DNA of 64,000 nt from Buttiauxella massiliensis (GTDB lineage Bacteria > Pseudomonadota > Gammaproteobacteria > Enterobacterales > Enterobacteriaceae): contig NZ_LR722665.1 in assembly GCF_902500225.1 (NCBI RefSeq), positions 1 through 64,000 of the forward strand, read 5' to 3'. How positions within the stretch are numbered: position 1 is the first letter of the stretch; each line of letters opens with the position of its first letter. A program made the translations under genes and the position numbers. The notes beneath the pieces are model-generated. The model was not told the DNA's origin, ran no database searches, and was given only the letters and a program-made list of their open reading frames with translations. Positions 9,158 to 19,998 of this stretch are shown here, one piece after another.

Positions 9158-10068
9158 TTTTTTATGGGCCAGCGAAGGATATTGAACGTTCCATTTCGCT
9201 ATTTCCTGCTTCAAACGAGCTGGCATCGGCATATTAATTAAAATGTTATCCGGTGGTACTGGCGATAAAAACCATTTGTTATAAATCTTGTCAAATTCGT
9301 TAGTAAAAAACATTTCCATCATTGCATTATTAACTGCTTTTTGCAGCGTAATTGATTGACGGAGCAACGCTAATGCAAATGGTTGTGCAGCAATAAGATT
9401 ATCCTGGGAGATATTATAGCAACCCGTTTTTTCACTTGCAGCCTTGAGCGAATACAGCAAAACATCATCAGCAACAAATACAGAATTATTGGTCACTTTC
9501 ATCTCCTCAAACCCCGACACCGCCGATTGAGAAAGAGGGGTAAAAAGCGAATAGCCTAACCTAACATTTAACTTTGCTACAGTCTCCACGGCGATATCAC
9601 CGGAAGTGACAAAAATAGTATGGCCGGACAACATTTTGATGCTGCCGAGGTGATCCTCTTTATGTGAAATAAATGCTGTAGATGCATAAAATAAGGCATT
9701 GAAAAATAATATAAATTTCCTTCGATCACTGGTATTAGTTATGTTCGAACATTCAACATCAGATTTATAAGTCAGCAGTGACTGGAAATGTGCGGCTGGA
9801 GATACTTTAATCCAATGAATCTCCAGTGGTTCCCCCCCAGTTCCTTCCCAATATGTTCAGCCACGCTTTTGCATAAATCAATAGCTATACCCGTGGGTTT
9901 ACCTGCCATTGTATAGGAAAATGGAAACTCACCATCCAAGTAGGAAAAAGTAATGCTGTGATTATTTTTAATATTAGTTATCGAATCATCTGACCTGATA
10001 ATAAATGAAAATAAAGAAAAAAACAAAATCACAACATATTTCATCAGGCCAAGTATTGACTTTAACAT
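9149..10068 (-). pseudogene. GltI-like amino-acid binding protein, frameshifted
   Basis: Two open pieces (10068 to about 9772, and about 9840 to 9149) together encode a family 3 periplasmic solute-binding protein like glutamate/aspartate-binding GltI. The first has a signal sequence (MKYVVILFFSLFSF) and SITFSYLDGEFPFSY. The second carries CSNITNTSDRR, MLSGHTIFVTSGD and a C-terminal FDKIYNKWFLSPVPPDN. The frames meet at seven G (C at 9832-9838 on the plus strand). Adding one base there restores a single frame of about 306 residues, against 302 for GltI. No permease or ATPase gene is adjacent. The break may be a real inactivation, phase variation in a homopolymer, or a sequencing error. Confidence 0.85.
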
Positions 10069-10366
10069 TTTGATTACTCGCCAATGTGTTCTCTTTTATT
10101 AAGTAATACATAGAGAGGTTTGATGATGCAATACTTCAGGTGATTAAAATCCGCTCGTTTAGAAAGGATATAGATAATGCATCATTTTTGTATTTTTTGT
10201 TATGAATGCATTATCGGCTCATTAATAACAAAGTGATATTTATTTATGGGTTTTTATATTATTTGAGTTATAAAACCTCAATTATATGAGACCTTATTAT
10301 ATTTTATTTTTCTTTTTATATTATAATCATTAGTAAAATATCACTGCTTTAACCTAAGGTTTGATC
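10069..10366. other. AT-rich divergent intergenic region
   Basis: About 300 bases between the binding-protein pseudogene and the secreted inhibitor-like gene. It is far richer in A and T than its surroundings, especially 10240-10345, and must hold the promoters of both. No gene or clear operator is visible. The composition suggests acquired, H-NS-silenced DNA, which is an inference. Confidence 0.5.
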
Positions 10367-10978
10367 ATGAAAAAGTACACTCTCATTGCACTTGCCCTAC
10401 TTCCTCTGGCTTCATTCGCCGCTCCGCCACAGGCATTCAATTTTAGCTGTGGGAAAACTACTGGCGTGTACAGCGACGGCAACGGCGGCGTTTGGGTTGA
10501 TGGCAAAAAAGCGACGGTTAAACAGAGCAGCCCATCCTACTGGGAAGCAACCAGTGGAAAAACGGTTATCAGTATTGTGCGTTCAACAGAAGGTAATCCT
10601 GACATTTCGTTCACAGGTCCAAACCGTATCCATGGGGTCTGTTTAGCCGAGGATGAAGTGAGTTTTGCGCCGACTGCACAGAAGAAAACCCCAGCTAAAG
10701 CTGGCCCATCATTTTCTTGTGCTGCGGTAACTAAAGGCAGCATGGAAGATCTTGTCTGCCAAAGCTCCACGCTATCAGCAATGGATCTTAAATTGACCGA
10801 AACCTACAAACAGGCGCTGGTAAAATCCCATAATAATTCAACGCTTAAAGCCGAGCAGCGTGGATGGATTAAAGGAAGAAATGAGTGCTGGAAGGAAGAC
10901 GATAAAAACGCATGCCTTGCAGACTCTTATCAACAGCGTTTGAGTGAACTGCAAAGTAAGTATCAAATTAAGGAATAA
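10367..10978 (+). CDS. Secreted protein with MliC-like and LprI-like (DUF1311) domains
   Basis: A 203-residue periplasmic protein with a signal peptide (MKKYTLIALALLPLASFA) cleaved near residue 18-20. Residues 25-95 resemble a MliC-type lysozyme-inhibitor domain bounded by Cys28 and Cys92. A Pro/Ala/Lys linker follows (about 101-114). Residues 115-200 form an LprI/DUF1311 domain with Cys118, Cys131, Cys174 and Cys183 and the helical pattern EQRGWIKGRNECW. Both families include lysozyme inhibitors, so protection against host lysozyme is a reasonable guess. The ATG at 10367 is preferred because AAGGT lies seven bases upstream; TTG at 10361 is the longer alternative. The LprI call is firmer than the MliC call. 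Confidence 0.75.
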   Translation: MKKYTLIALALLPLASFAAPPQAFNFSCGKTTGVYSDGNGGVWVDGKKATVKQSSPSYWEATSGKTVISIVRSTEGNPDISFTGPNRIHGVCLAEDEVSFAPTAQKKTPAKAGPSFSCAAVTKGSMEDLVCQSSTLSAMDLKLTETYKQALVKSHNNSTLKAEQRGWIKGRNECWKEDDKNACLADSYQQRLSELQSKYQIKE

Positions 10979-10985
10979 CGGTTAT

Positions 10986-11016
10986 AAAAAAACCCGGTGT
11001 GAAAACCGGGTTTTTA
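10986..11016. terminator. Bidirectional terminator between the LprI-like gene and der
   Basis: AACCCGGT (10991-10998) pairs with ACCGGGTT (11005-11012). The stem is flanked by A's on the left and T's on the right, so it can end both the plus-strand gene and the minus-strand der transcript. Confidence 0.85.
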
Positions 11017-11046
11017 CTTTTCGTAAGCGGTTATCTCCGCAACAAA

Positions 11047-12552
11047 TTATTTGCTTTTCTTGATGTGTTTAATCAAGCGCTGACGTTTACGCATCTGGTT
11101 CGGCGTCAGGGTGTTACGTTTGTTAGCAAACGGGTTCTCCCCTTCCTTGAACTGGATACGAATTGGCGTACCCATTACATCCAGCGATTTGCGGAAGTAG
11201 TTCATCAGATAGCGTTTGTAGGAGTCTGGCAGGTCTTTTACCTGGTTACCGTGAATCACAACAATTGGTGGGTTATAACCACCGGCGTGAGCATATTTCA
11301 GCTTAACGCGACGGCCACGTACCAACGGTGGCTGGTGATCTTCAGCAGCCATAGACATGATACGAGTCAGTAACGCCGTGCTTACGCGACGAGTAGAGCT
11401 GTCATACGCTTCACGAACAGACTCAAACAAGTTGCCTACACCGCTACCGTGCAGCGCAGAGATGAAGTGTACGCGAGCAAAGTCGATGAAGCCCAGACGA
11501 TAATCCAGCGTCTCTTTAACTTGCTCTCTGACTTCGTTGCTCAGGCCATCCCACTTATTGACAACAATTACCAGTGAGCGCCCACTATTCAGGATAAAGC
11601 CGAGCAGAGAGAGATCCTGATCGGAAATACCTTCACGCGCATCAATCACCAGCAATACAACGTTGGCATCTTCAATCGCTTGCAGCGTTTTGATTACCGA
11701 GAATTTCTCAACGGTTTCAGTGATTTTCCCACGCTTACGTACACCTGCGGTGTCGATAAGAATGAATTCACGTTCGTCACGTTCCATTGGGATGTAGATG
11801 CTGTCACGGGTGGTGCCCGGCATGTCGTAAACCACAACGCGGTCTTCGCCAAGAATACGGTTAGTAAGCGTTGACTTACCTACGTTAGGACGGCCAACAA
11901 TCGCCAGCTTGATGGGTAAATCAATAGGGTTGAAGGCTTCTTCTTCCTCTTCTTCTTCCATCTCATCATCTTCAGACACAATGCCATTTTTAGCATTGAA
12001 TGCCGCCCAGTAGGCTGCATCTTCATCGATTTCTTCTTCCGGCTCACGCGGATTTTTTTCGTCGATGAAAGGAATCAGAACGTGTTCGAGAAGAGTTGTC
12101 ACGCCGCGGCCATGAGAAGCAGCAATCGGGTGAATTTCACCTAAACCCAAGGAGTAGAAATCAATAACCGCCTGGTCAGGGTCCATACCATCAGTTTTAT
12201 TCGCTACCAGGAAGGTAGGCTTCTGACGTGAGCGCAGGTGTTTAGCGATAGCTTCATCGGCAGGCATCAGGCCTGCACGCGCATCAACCATAAACAGCAC
12301 GACATCGGCTTCTTCAATCGCCAACAACGATTGTGCCGCCATATGCGTTTCAACGCCGTCTTCCGTGCCATCAATACCACCGGTATCAATAGCAATAAAT
12401 TCGCGGCCTTCCACTTCAGCACGACCATACTTGCGGTCGCGAGTCAGCCCCGGGAAATCCGCGACCAGCGCATCTCGGGTACGCGTCAAGCGGTTAAACA
12501 ACGTGGATTTTCCGACATTAGGGCGCCCGACAAGCGCAACCACAGGTACCAT
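11047..12552 (-). CDS. der: Ribosome-associated GTPase Der (EngA)
   Basis: Essential double GTPase needed for assembly of the 50S subunit. Two Ras-like G domains are present, each starting with [10 protein letters not shown], with switch motifs DTGGI and DTAGV and NKTD and NKWD specificity motifs. They are joined by a strongly acidic linker (runs of Glu), and a KH-like C-terminal domain ends in a Lys/Arg-rich tail. The start at 12552 ([11 protein letters not shown], 501 residues) matches E. coli; a GAGG lies upstream. An upstream in-frame start would add seven unlikely residues. Confidence 0.97.
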   Translation of the reverse strand: MVPVVALVGRPNVGKSTLFNRLTRTRDALVADFPGLTRDRKYGRAEVEGREFIAIDTGGIDGTEDGVETHMAAQSLLAIEEADVVLFMVDARAGLMPADEAIAKHLRSRQKPTFLVANKTDGMDPDQAVIDFYSLGLGEIHPIAASHGRGVTTLLEHVLIPFIDEKNPREPEEEIDEDAAYWAAFNAKNGIVSEDDEMEEEEEEEAFNPIDLPIKLAIVGRPNVGKSTLTNRILGEDRVVVYDMPGTTRDSIYIPMERDEREFILIDTAGVRKRGKITETVEKFSVIKTLQAIEDANVVLLVIDAREGISDQDLSLLGFILNSGRSLVIVVNKWDGLSNEVREQVKETLDYRLGFIDFARVHFISALHGSGVGNLFESVREAYDSSTRRVSTALLTRIMSMAAEDHQPPLVRGRRVKLKYAHAGGYNPPIVVIHGNQVKDLPDSYKRYLMNYFRKSLDVMGTPIRIQFKEGENPFANKRNTLTPNQMRKRQRLIKHIKKSK

Positions 12553-12610
12553 GATTAAAACCTCATAACTCAAAATTCATCTTCAAACGACGTCAAATCA
12601 CATCGTTTCT

Positions 12611-12649
12611 AAAAACAGGAAACGGCTCCTGGACTACCGGAACCGTTTC
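12611..12649 (-). terminator. Terminator after bamB
   Basis: On the minus strand GAAACGG...TCC/GGA...CCGTTTC (12619-12649) folds into a stem with one mismatch, followed by CTGTTTTTA. It lies between bamB and der, so der probably has readthrough or its own promoter. Confidence 0.75.
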
Positions 12650-12673
12650 GCACTTAAAATACTTCAGGCAAAT

Positions 12674-13855
12674 TTAACGCTTGATAGCGTACAACGTACC
12701 GTCTTTCGCCTGAATCAGCAGCTTGTCGCTGGCAACAACTGGCTCAGTCTGGAAGCCAGAACTGTCCACTTTTTGTTGAGCAACAAAGCGGCCGTCGTCG
12801 GCATTGATCCAGTGCATATACCCTTCGCTGTCACCTACAACCAGATAACCGTTGTACAGAACAGGAGAGGTCAGATTACGGTGCAGCAGGTCGCTTTGCG
12901 TCCACAGCGTTACACCGCCATCAGCATTCAGAGCAACAACGCGGTCATTCTGATCGACAAGGAAAATACGGTTCGCATCAACGATGAAGTCGTTTACTGA
13001 ACCCAGTTCACGTTTCCACATCACCTGGCCTGAACGTAAGTCCAGTGCAGTCAGGTTACCGTTATATGCCAGAGCATAGACCACACCATTAACAATAACA
13101 GGTGTGGTATCAACATCGCTCAGACGGTCAATTTCGGTAGCACCGGTTGCCTGAGAGATACGCTGTTGCCAAATAAGCTGGCCTTGTTTCATTAACACAG
13201 CGCTAACGCGACCGTTATCACCACCAACAACTGCGGCACCGAACGCTATTGCAGGTGCAGATTCGCCGCGCAGAGAAAGTGCTGGCATATCCAGGTTTAC
13301 GGTCCATTTCACTGCACCGTCAGTTTCATCAAATGCCTGAAGCTGGCCATTGCTGGTGTGAACCAGAACTAAACCGTCGCTGACCACAGGACGAGAGAGG
13401 ACTTCGCCTGCAGCTTTGCTTTGCCACGCAATACTACCATCAGAGGTGTTAAGCGCATAAACCTGCGCTTTCTCACTACCAATGTATACATGCGCACCAT
13501 CAACCGTTACACCACCAGAAAGCAGTGCTGGCAGGTTGCTGGAGTAGAAGTTTGTCTTTTCAGACAGATCAACAGACCAGACTTCTTTACCATCATCCGC
13601 GTTAACGGCTTTAACGGTACCACGGCGGTCTGCGGCGTAAATATTGCCGTCCTGCCATGCTGGATGCAGATTGGAATAGAAATCACCAATACCGCTACCA
13701 ACAGAAGTACTCCATGATTTTTCAGGTTCAAACTGGTTTTCAACTGTCGGCAGTGGAGACATCTTTACCACGTCTTCTTCACCGCTAAACAGTGAACAAC
13801 CGCTGAGCAGCGTCAGAGAAATCAGCCCTGGTACAAGTAGTTTACGCAATTGCAT
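12674..13855 (-). CDS. bamB: Outer membrane assembly lipoprotein BamB
   Basis: Lipoprotein of the BAM complex that inserts beta-barrel proteins into the outer membrane. The 393-residue precursor has a lipoprotein signal with lipobox LLSGC (Cys20), followed by an eight-bladed PQQ-type beta-propeller. Repeated blade motifs such as VYALNTSDGSIAWQ, LQAFDETDGAVKW and LTALDLRSGQVMWK are visible. Located 10 bases after yfgM in the usual yfgM-bamB-der order. Confidence 0.97.
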   Translation of the reverse strand: MQLRKLLVPGLISLTLLSGCSLFSGEEDVVKMSPLPTVENQFEPEKSWSTSVGSGIGDFYSNLHPAWQDGNIYAADRRGTVKAVNADDGKEVWSVDLSEKTNFYSSNLPALLSGGVTVDGAHVYIGSEKAQVYALNTSDGSIAWQSKAAGEVLSRPVVSDGLVLVHTSNGQLQAFDETDGAVKWTVNLDMPALSLRGESAPAIAFGAAVVGGDNGRVSAVLMKQGQLIWQQRISQATGATEIDRLSDVDTTPVIVNGVVYALAYNGNLTALDLRSGQVMWKRELGSVNDFIVDANRIFLVDQNDRVVALNADGGVTLWTQSDLLHRNLTSPVLYNGYLVVGDSEGYMHWINADDGRFVAQQKVDSSGFQTEPVVASDKLLIQAKDGTLYAIKR

Positions 13856-13865
13856 CGGGTCCCTC

Positions 13866-14486
13866 TTAGCTCGACAAATTATTAATTTTCATCTGCATCA
13901 TTTCGCGCAGGGCTGGAGAAGCATCAGTTTGTGAGCCTTTGCTCCACGCATCGCGTGCACCTTGCTTGTCCCCTTTGCTGAGCAGCGCTTCACCGCGCAA
14001 ATCAGCAACAATCGCTACCCAACCTTCGCCTTTAATACTGTCGAGGGTTTTCAGCGCCGCATCAGATTGCTTTTGTTGTATTTGAATACGTGCCAGACGT
14101 GCGTTGATAAGCGCCTGCAAATTTGCATCGCTGGTGCTGCTCAGGCCTTGCTGCAATTGGGCTGCCGCTTTCGCCAGATCATTGTTATCAGCATATTTCT
14201 GAGCCAATTCCAATGACGCTAAAGCACCATATGTATTCTTTGTGCCGGCAGCGAATTTCTCTGCAGCACTCAGTGTTGCAGGTTGATCGGCACGCACAGC
14301 ATCTGTCACAGTTTGATATTCGAGAGAAGAAGCCATCGAGCTTTCAACCTGATGACCGTTCCAGTAACGCCAACCAACCAGTGCGCCAATACCTAATACG
14401 ACACCAACCACTAGCGCTTTGCCGTTTTCAGCAAAGAAGCGTTTTACTGCATCAACCTGTTCGTTATCGTTTTCGTAAATTTCCAC
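13866..14486 (-). CDS. yfgM: Ancillary SecYEG translocon subunit YfgM
   Basis: Inner-membrane protein of 206 residues that associates with SecYEG and PpiD and influences envelope stress control through RcsB. A short cytosolic N-terminus (MEIYENDNEQVDAVKRFF) precedes one membrane helix (ALVVGVVLGIGALVGW, about 24-40). The rest is a periplasmic TPR-like domain. It lies between hisS and bamB as in E. coli. Confidence 0.95.
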   Translation of the reverse strand: MEIYENDNEQVDAVKRFFAENGKALVVGVVLGIGALVGWRYWNGHQVESSMASSLEYQTVTDAVRADQPATLSAAEKFAAGTKNTYGALASLELAQKYADNNDLAKAAAQLQQGLSSTSDANLQALINARLARIQIQQKQSDAALKTLDSIKGEGWVAIVADLRGEALLSKGDKQGARDAWSKGSQTDASPALREMMQMKINNLSS

Positions 14487-14522
14487 GCAGTCCTTCTCCT
14501 TAACGATTTATCACTGGGGAAA

Positions 14523-15797
14523 TTAACCCAGTAGCGCCTGCAAATGAGCGACCGCGTTTACTTGCTCAACGGTAGTTTGCTCACCTGTGCGCAGATCCTT
14601 CACGACGACCTGACCACTTGCAACTTCGGTTTCGCCAAGCACCAGGGCTACACGTGCGCCCCACTTATCTGCACGGACGAACTGCTTCTTGAAGTTGCCA
14701 CCGCCATAGTTGGTCATCAGCTTGATAGCCGGGACCTGATCACGTAATTGCTCAGCTAACAGCATTGCTGCAGCTTGCGTTCCCTGACCTGACGATATCA
14801 GGTAAATATCGACAACAGATTCGGCTTTAAATTCCGGGTTGATAGCTTGAACCAGTAAAACAAGTCGTTCCAGACCCATAGCGAAGCCAACAGCAGGTGC
14901 CGCGCGGCCACCCAGTTGCTCGACCAAACCGTCGTAACGGCCACCCGCGCAAACGGTGCCTTGGGAACCAAGACTGCTTGTCACCCATTCGAAAACGGTA
15001 CGGTTGTAGTAATCCAGACCGCGTACCAGGCGCTGATTCACGGTGTACGCGATACCGGCAGCATCAAGGTATTGGCATAGACCTGCGAAATGCTCACGGG
15101 ACTCTTCGTCCAGATAGTCGCCAAGCGTCGGCGCATCATCCAGCAGAGCCTGAACTTCAGGATTTTTAGAGTCCAGTACGCGCAATGGGTTGCTGTACAT
15201 GCGACGCTGGCAATCTTCGTCAAGCTTCTCTTTATGCTGTTCCAGGAACGCGACCAGCGCATCACGGTAGTTGGCACGCGCTTCAAGCGAACCAATTGAG
15301 TTCAATTCCAGGTGTACGTGCTTGTCGATACCCAATGCACGCCACCAGCGAGCAGTCAGCATGATCAGTTCAGCGTCAATATCTGGCCCTTGCAGACCAA
15401 ATACTTCGACACCCAACTGATTAAACTGACGGTAACGCCCTTTTTGCGGACGCTCATGGCGGAACATCGGCCCGATGTACCACAAGCGCTGTTCCTGATT
15501 GTACAGAAGACCATGTTCGATACCGGCACGCACGCAGCCCGCGGTGCCTTCAGGACGCAAAGTCAGGCTATCGCCGTTGCGGTCCTCAAAGGTATACATC
15601 TCTTTTTCAACCACGTCGGTGACTTCACCGATTGCGCGTTTGAATAACGGGGTCTGCTCTACAATCGGCAAACGGATTTCACTGTAACCGTAGCTGCCGA
15701 GCACCTGTTTCAGAATGCCTTCAATGCGCTGCCAAATGGCGGTTTCGCCAGGCAGGTAATCGTTCATGCCGCGGATGGCTTGAATGTTTTTTGCCAC
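14523..15797 (-). CDS. hisS: Histidyl-tRNA synthetase
   Basis: Class II aminoacyl-tRNA synthetase that charges tRNA-His. The 424-residue length matches the family. Motif 1 region ([15 protein letters not shown]), motif 2 ([15 protein letters not shown]), the His-specific loop [15 protein letters not shown] and motif 3 ([13 protein letters not shown]) are present in order, followed by the anticodon-binding C-terminal domain. Separated from ispG by an expanded gap carrying a palindromic repeat. Confidence 0.98.
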   Translation of the reverse strand: MAKNIQAIRGMNDYLPGETAIWQRIEGILKQVLGSYGYSEIRLPIVEQTPLFKRAIGEVTDVVEKEMYTFEDRNGDSLTLRPEGTAGCVRAGIEHGLLYNQEQRLWYIGPMFRHERPQKGRYRQFNQLGVEVFGLQGPDIDAELIMLTARWWRALGIDKHVHLELNSIGSLEARANYRDALVAFLEQHKEKLDEDCQRRMYSNPLRVLDSKNPEVQALLDDAPTLGDYLDEESREHFAGLCQYLDAAGIAYTVNQRLVRGLDYYNRTVFEWVTSSLGSQGTVCAGGRYDGLVEQLGGRAAPAVGFAMGLERLVLLVQAINPEFKAESVVDIYLISSGQGTQAAAMLLAEQLRDQVPAIKLMTNYGGGNFKKQFVRADKWGARVALVLGETEVASGQVVVKDLRTGEQTTVEQVNAVAHLQALLG

Positions 15798-15817
15798 GTT
15801 TATTCTCTACCAAATTT

Positions 15818-15940
15818 TACCCGTCGCCCTTCAAGATACAGGGTTGTTGGCTGCTTTCGTTCACCCGAATCACTTACTCAAGTAAGCTCATCGGGATTCA
15901 TTCGATTGCCGCCTACCTGGATCTTGAAGTAGGTTGGGTA
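15818..15940. repeat. ERIC-sized palindromic repeat, second family (copy 1)
   Basis: About 123 bases in the ispG-hisS gap form a long imperfect palindrome. The ends TACCC/GGGTA, the arms CTTCAAGATACAGG/CCTGGATCTTGAAG and a central CCCGAATCACTTACTC/AAGTAAGCTCATCGGG all pair. A second copy lies at 40158-40270. Size, terminal bases and architecture resemble ERIC, but the internal sequence differs. Confidence 0.85.
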
Positions 15941-16038
15941 TATACAAAAAATGAACCCGAAATCAGACTGTTTGCTTTCACAAAACGTCTGGCGGGTTCA
16001 ATCATACACGGGAAGCCGAATGCTTCCCATGTTTCGCA

Positions 16039-17160
16039 CTATTTTTCCAACTGCTGGATACTAATCCGCTGCGATTCATCAAGCATGGAAGCCTTGGCAC
16101 GAATACGCGCTTCAAGCTGCGCAATCATGTTTTCGTTATCCATTCGCTCGCGCTGACGCACACCGTCTTCGTAGAAACCACTCATTTTGTGGCCACCGGT
16201 CACGCCCAAAGTGGAAACCAGCGCTTCGCCCGGCCCGTTCACCACACAACCAATAATTGAAACATCCATTGGCGTGATGATGTCTTCCAGGCGCTCTTCG
16301 AGAGCGTTCACGGTACCAATAACATCGAACTCCTGGCGTGAACACGTTGGGCAGGCGATAAAGTTAATACCGCGAGCACGGATCCGCAAAGATTTCAGAA
16401 TGTCGAAACCGACCTTGATCTCTTCAACCGGATCGGCAGCAAGTGATACGCGCAGCGTGTCACCGATGCCTTCGGAAAGGAGTAAGCCAAGGCCAATCGC
16501 CGATTTCACTGAGCCGCTACGCATGCCGCCAGCTTCGGTGATCCCCAGATGCAGCGGTTGATCAATTTGCTTAGCCAGTAAACGATAGGATTCAACCGCC
16601 AGAAAAACGTCGGAGGCTTTTACGCTCACTTTGAACTGATCAAAGTTGAGACGATCCAGATGATCGACATGACGCATCGCTGATTCTAACAACGCCTGGG
16701 GCGTTGGCTCGCCATACTTCTCTTGCAGATCTTTTTCCAGCGATCCGGCATTAACACCGATACGGATCGGAATATTTTTGTCCCGGGCACAATCTACAAC
16801 GGCGCGAATACGCTCTTCGTTGCCAATGTTGCCAGGGTTGATGCGTAAGCAATCGACGCCATACTCAGCAACTTTGAGGGCGATACGATAGTCAAAATGG
16901 ATATCAGCGACCAACGGGACGTTGACCTGCTGTTTGATGAGCTTGAACGCTTCTGCTGCGTCCATTGTTGGCACGGATATACGAACGATATCTGCCCCAA
17001 CTCTTTCTAAGGCTCGAATCTGGTTAACAGTAGCTTCAACATCCGTAGTACGGGTGTTGGTCATAGACTGAACGGCGATCGGTGCCCCGTCGCCGATTGG
17101 CACATTCCCTACGTAGATCCGTTTGGATTTTCTACGTTGAATTGGGGCTTGATTATGCAT
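16039..17160 (-). CDS. ispG: 4-hydroxy-3-methylbut-2-enyl diphosphate synthase (flavodoxin)
   Basis: Fourth-last enzyme of the MEP route to isoprenoids, reducing MEcPP to HMBPP with a 4Fe-4S cluster. The start at 17160 ([12 protein letters not shown], 373 residues) fits E. coli and has GGAGA upstream; five codons further upstream are open but unlikely. A TIM-barrel N-terminal domain is followed by the cluster domain with [13 protein letters not shown] and [13 protein letters not shown], which hold the three cysteine ligands and the neighbouring Glu. Confidence 0.97.
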   Translation of the reverse strand: MHNQAPIQRRKSKRIYVGNVPIGDGAPIAVQSMTNTRTTDVEATVNQIRALERVGADIVRISVPTMDAAEAFKLIKQQVNVPLVADIHFDYRIALKVAEYGVDCLRINPGNIGNEERIRAVVDCARDKNIPIRIGVNAGSLEKDLQEKYGEPTPQALLESAMRHVDHLDRLNFDQFKVSVKASDVFLAVESYRLLAKQIDQPLHLGITEAGGMRSGSVKSAIGLGLLLSEGIGDTLRVSLAADPVEEIKVGFDILKSLRIRARGINFIACPTCSRQEFDVIGTVNALEERLEDIITPMDVSIIGCVVNGPGEALVSTLGVTGGHKMSGFYEDGVRQRERMDNENMIAQLEARIRAKASMLDESQRISIQQLEK

Positions 17161-17197
17161 TATAAATCTCCACAATTACGCGTCATGCTGGCTGCGA

Positions 17198-18214
17198 TTA
17201 TTCAGCACTTACTGTCAGACGTGCAACCTGGCTAGTTCTGATAAAGCGACTCAAATCGACAGGTTTACCCTGGAATTGAATCTGAACCGCAGCTGGAGCA
17301 CCAATTTTCAACTTATACGGTGCCTGGCCGGCTAAATTCAAATTGCCATCTTTACGCTGCATACCGCTGAACAATTTCTTGCCGGTTGCGTCAGTCACTT
17401 CAAGCCAGCAATCGGCGTTAAAGTTCATCACTAATGCATTCGGGTCAGCTGCAGGAGCCGTAGTCACAGCAGCCTGATCGGTAGGGAGTGCGGCATTTTG
17501 CGCCGGAGCCGCTGGTGTTGCAGTGGCTTGCGCATTATCTACAGGTGCCTGGCTTGGTGCCACTACTGCGGAAGAATCCGCTGTAGTGGTTTGCTGAGCC
17601 GTTTCTGCCGGAGCCTGATTTGATGCTGAGTCAGTCACTGGAGCAGGCTGCGATGCCGCTGGAGTCTGCACAGGTTGCTGTGCAGAAGTATCAGCAGTAG
17701 ATGAATCGCTGGTAGTTAAAGGTACTGACTGAGAGTTGCTGTTGCTGGCAGAAAGTTCAGCTGAAGATTGATCGGCCATAGTCGAAATCTCTTCCTGCTG
17801 CGCTTTGTGGTTTTGCCACCACCATGCACCTGTCAGGCCGACAACGACAAACAACACGAGCCAGGTAAAGCTCATCAGCCAACCGTCACGTTTCTTACGG
17901 CGTTTCCCCAGTGAAAAACTTTGCATCGGAGCCACTTTAGCAGCCCTGATAGGTGCCTGTTTTTCCATCATTGGCAACAGTTCTTCTTCCGGAATACGCA
18001 CAAGACGTGCATAAGAACGGATATAACCACGCAGGAAGGTAGACGCTAACTCGGCAGGTGCCTTGTCATCTTCAATATCCCGAACGGTAGAAACTTTCAG
18101 GCACAGGCGTTCGGCCACGGCTTGTTGGCTAAGACCGAGTTCTTCACGGGCAACACGTAAACGTTCACCCGTGGTTTTTTCTGCATTTGATTCGTGAGTG
18201 GCTTCAGTATTCAT
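17198..18214 (-). CDS. rodZ: Cytoskeletal membrane protein RodZ
   Basis: Links MreB to the membrane and maintains rod shape. The 338 residues show an N-terminal Xre-type helix-turn-helix that contacts MreB ([20 protein letters not shown]), a basic juxtamembrane stretch ([12 protein letters not shown]), one membrane helix ([18 protein letters not shown], about 115-132), a long low-complexity Ala/Pro/Gln/Thr/Ser periplasmic linker (about 145-255) and a C-terminal DUF4115 beta domain. Upstream of ispG as in E. coli. Confidence 0.96.
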   Translation of the reverse strand: MNTEATHESNAEKTTGERLRVAREELGLSQQAVAERLCLKVSTVRDIEDDKAPAELASTFLRGYIRSYARLVRIPEEELLPMMEKQAPIRAAKVAPMQSFSLGKRRKKRDGWLMSFTWLVLFVVVGLTGAWWWQNHKAQQEEISTMADQSSAELSASNSNSQSVPLTTSDSSTADTSAQQPVQTPAASQPAPVTDSASNQAPAETAQQTTTADSSAVVAPSQAPVDNAQATATPAAPAQNAALPTDQAAVTTAPAADPNALVMNFNADCWLEVTDATGKKLFSGMQRKDGNLNLAGQAPYKLKIGAPAAVQIQFQGKPVDLSRFIRTSQVARLTVSAE

Positions 18215-18655
18215 TAGCTACAATTGCTGGGACTGTTCGATTGAGGAATTAGGCAGGAGTCTTGTAGCACAGCGTTTCCGCTTGACCACGCTCTCCCGCT
18301 TCGCGAAACAAATCTGTGTTCTGGAAGGTAAAACTCCAGACAACATAACATTCAGCTCAAACTACTTGTTCACATAAATATGCTGCATTTTGTGAACGAC
18401 TTAATCACTGATGAGTTAACCATAGACACCATTTTTAATGTTGTCAGTCAATTGCGACCAGCGATGGCTTAAATAGATGCGCCTAAACTATTGTTGTACC
18501 GTTACATACTGCCTTAAAGTAAGGTGAAACGCACCGTAATTATTAATCTTAAAGTCACTAGCCAAACTTGCATAACTGCAAGATATAACTATGTGTTTTT
18601 TGAACCCCGCAGCATCACTGCCACAGGGTTCTTATCTGACTAGCGCAATAGTTTA
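18215..18655. other. Gene-free region between rlmN and rodZ
   Basis: About 440 bases without a credible gene on either strand. A hairpin at about 18602-18632 (GAACCC with GGGTTC, plus an inner GCAG/CTGC) has no T-tract behind it in either direction. The region must hold the rodZ promoter and the end of the rlmN transcript. No operator is recognised. Confidence 0.5.
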
Positions 18656-19822
18656 TCAGACTGCTTTAACATCAATAGGTTCACCTTGCATACGCTTACG
18701 TAACGTACGTTTGGTGCGGTCAATCACTTCGCCAGCCAACTGACCACAAGCCGCGTCAATATCATCGCCACGTGTTTTACGCACGATGGTAGTGAAGCCA
18801 TAACTCATTAATACTTTTGAGAAACGGTCGATACGGCTGTTGGAGCTACGGCCATATGGCGCCCCAGGGAACGGGTTCCATGGGATCAAGTTAATTTTAC
18901 ATGGCGTATCTTTCAGGCATTCTGCCAATTGATGCGCATGCTCAGTACCATCGTTGACGTGATCCAGCAGAACGTATTCCACAGTGACACGGCCCTGATT
19001 GGCGTTGGATTTCTCCAGATAACGACGCACAGAGGACAGGAAAGTCTCGATGTTGTACTTTTTGTTGATAGGCATGATCTGGTCGCGAATTTCGTCGGTC
19101 GGAGCATGCAGCGAAATGGCTAATGCCACATCAATCATGTCACCCAACTTATCCAGCGCCGGAACCACACCTGAAGTAGAAAGAGTAACGCGACGTTTGG
19201 AAAGCCCGAAACCAAAGTCATCAAGCATGATTTCCATTGCTGGAACCACGTTGTTGAGATTCAGCAGCGGTTCACCCATGCCCATCATCACGACGTTGGT
19301 AATAGGACGTACGCCAGTTTTCTTTTGTGCGCCGATAATTTTCGCCGCACGCCATACCTGACCGATGATTTCAGAAACACGCAGGTTACGGTTGAAGCCT
19401 TGCTGAGCTGTTGAGCAGAATTTACATTCCAGAGCACACCCAACCTGGGAAGAAACGCATAGTGTGGCGCGGTCTTCTTCAGGGATATACACCGTTTCAA
19501 CGAGCTGGTCAGCTATGCGGATTGCCCATTTAATGGTGCCATCGGCAGAACGCTGTTCTTCGGCAACTTCAGGAGCGCGGATTTCAGCGACTTCTTTAAG
19601 TCTGTTACGCAGAACTTTGTTGATGTCAGTCATTTCATCGAAGTCATCACTGCAATAGTGATACATCCATTTCATGACCTGATCGGCGCGGAATGGTTTT
19701 TCGCCCATTTCGGCAAAAAACTCACGCAGTTGCTGGCGGTTAAGGTCCAACAGGTTAATTTTTTCGGACTTGTTGGAAACGACTGAAACTGGTGTCTCAG
19801 GAGTGACAATTTGCTCTGACAT
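18656..19822 (-). CDS. rlmN: Dual-specificity 23S rRNA/tRNA methyltransferase RlmN
   Basis: Radical SAM enzyme that methylates C2 of A2503 in 23S rRNA and A37 in some tRNAs. The 388-residue protein carries the CxxxCxxC cluster motif ([13 protein letters not shown]). It also has the glycine-rich SAM contact [10 protein letters not shown] and a C-terminal [11 protein letters not shown], which includes the methyl-carrying cysteine of the family. Between ndk and rodZ as in E. coli. Confidence 0.97.
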   Translation of the reverse strand: MSEQIVTPETPVSVVSNKSEKINLLDLNRQQLREFFAEMGEKPFRADQVMKWMYHYCSDDFDEMTDINKVLRNRLKEVAEIRAPEVAEEQRSADGTIKWAIRIADQLVETVYIPEEDRATLCVSSQVGCALECKFCSTAQQGFNRNLRVSEIIGQVWRAAKIIGAQKKTGVRPITNVVMMGMGEPLLNLNNVVPAMEIMLDDFGFGLSKRRVTLSTSGVVPALDKLGDMIDVALAISLHAPTDEIRDQIMPINKKYNIETFLSSVRRYLEKSNANQGRVTVEYVLLDHVNDGTEHAHQLAECLKDTPCKINLIPWNPFPGAPYGRSSNSRIDRFSKVLMSYGFTTIVRKTRGDDIDAACGQLAGEVIDRTKRTLRKRMQGEPIDVKAV

Positions 19823-19867
19823 AATTTCTTCCGGCCTCGTTGTTACACGTTACGGCCCCAGGTGGGT

Positions 19868-19908
19868 TAAAAAGATACGCCCCGAAGAGCAAGCTCATCC
19901 GGGGCGTA
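19868..19908 (-). terminator. Terminator of ndk
   Basis: On the minus strand ACGCCCCG (complement of 19901-19908) pairs with CGGGGCGT (complement of 19878-19885), followed by ATCTTTTT. It lies about 90 bases past the ndk stop codon. Confidence 0.8.
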
Positions 19909-19998
19909 GCATTGTACAAATTCTATGGCACAGAAGCCATGGCTGAAAGCGACGTACATACAAATAAAATGTAACTGTAGCTTAACAGTTAATGCTTA

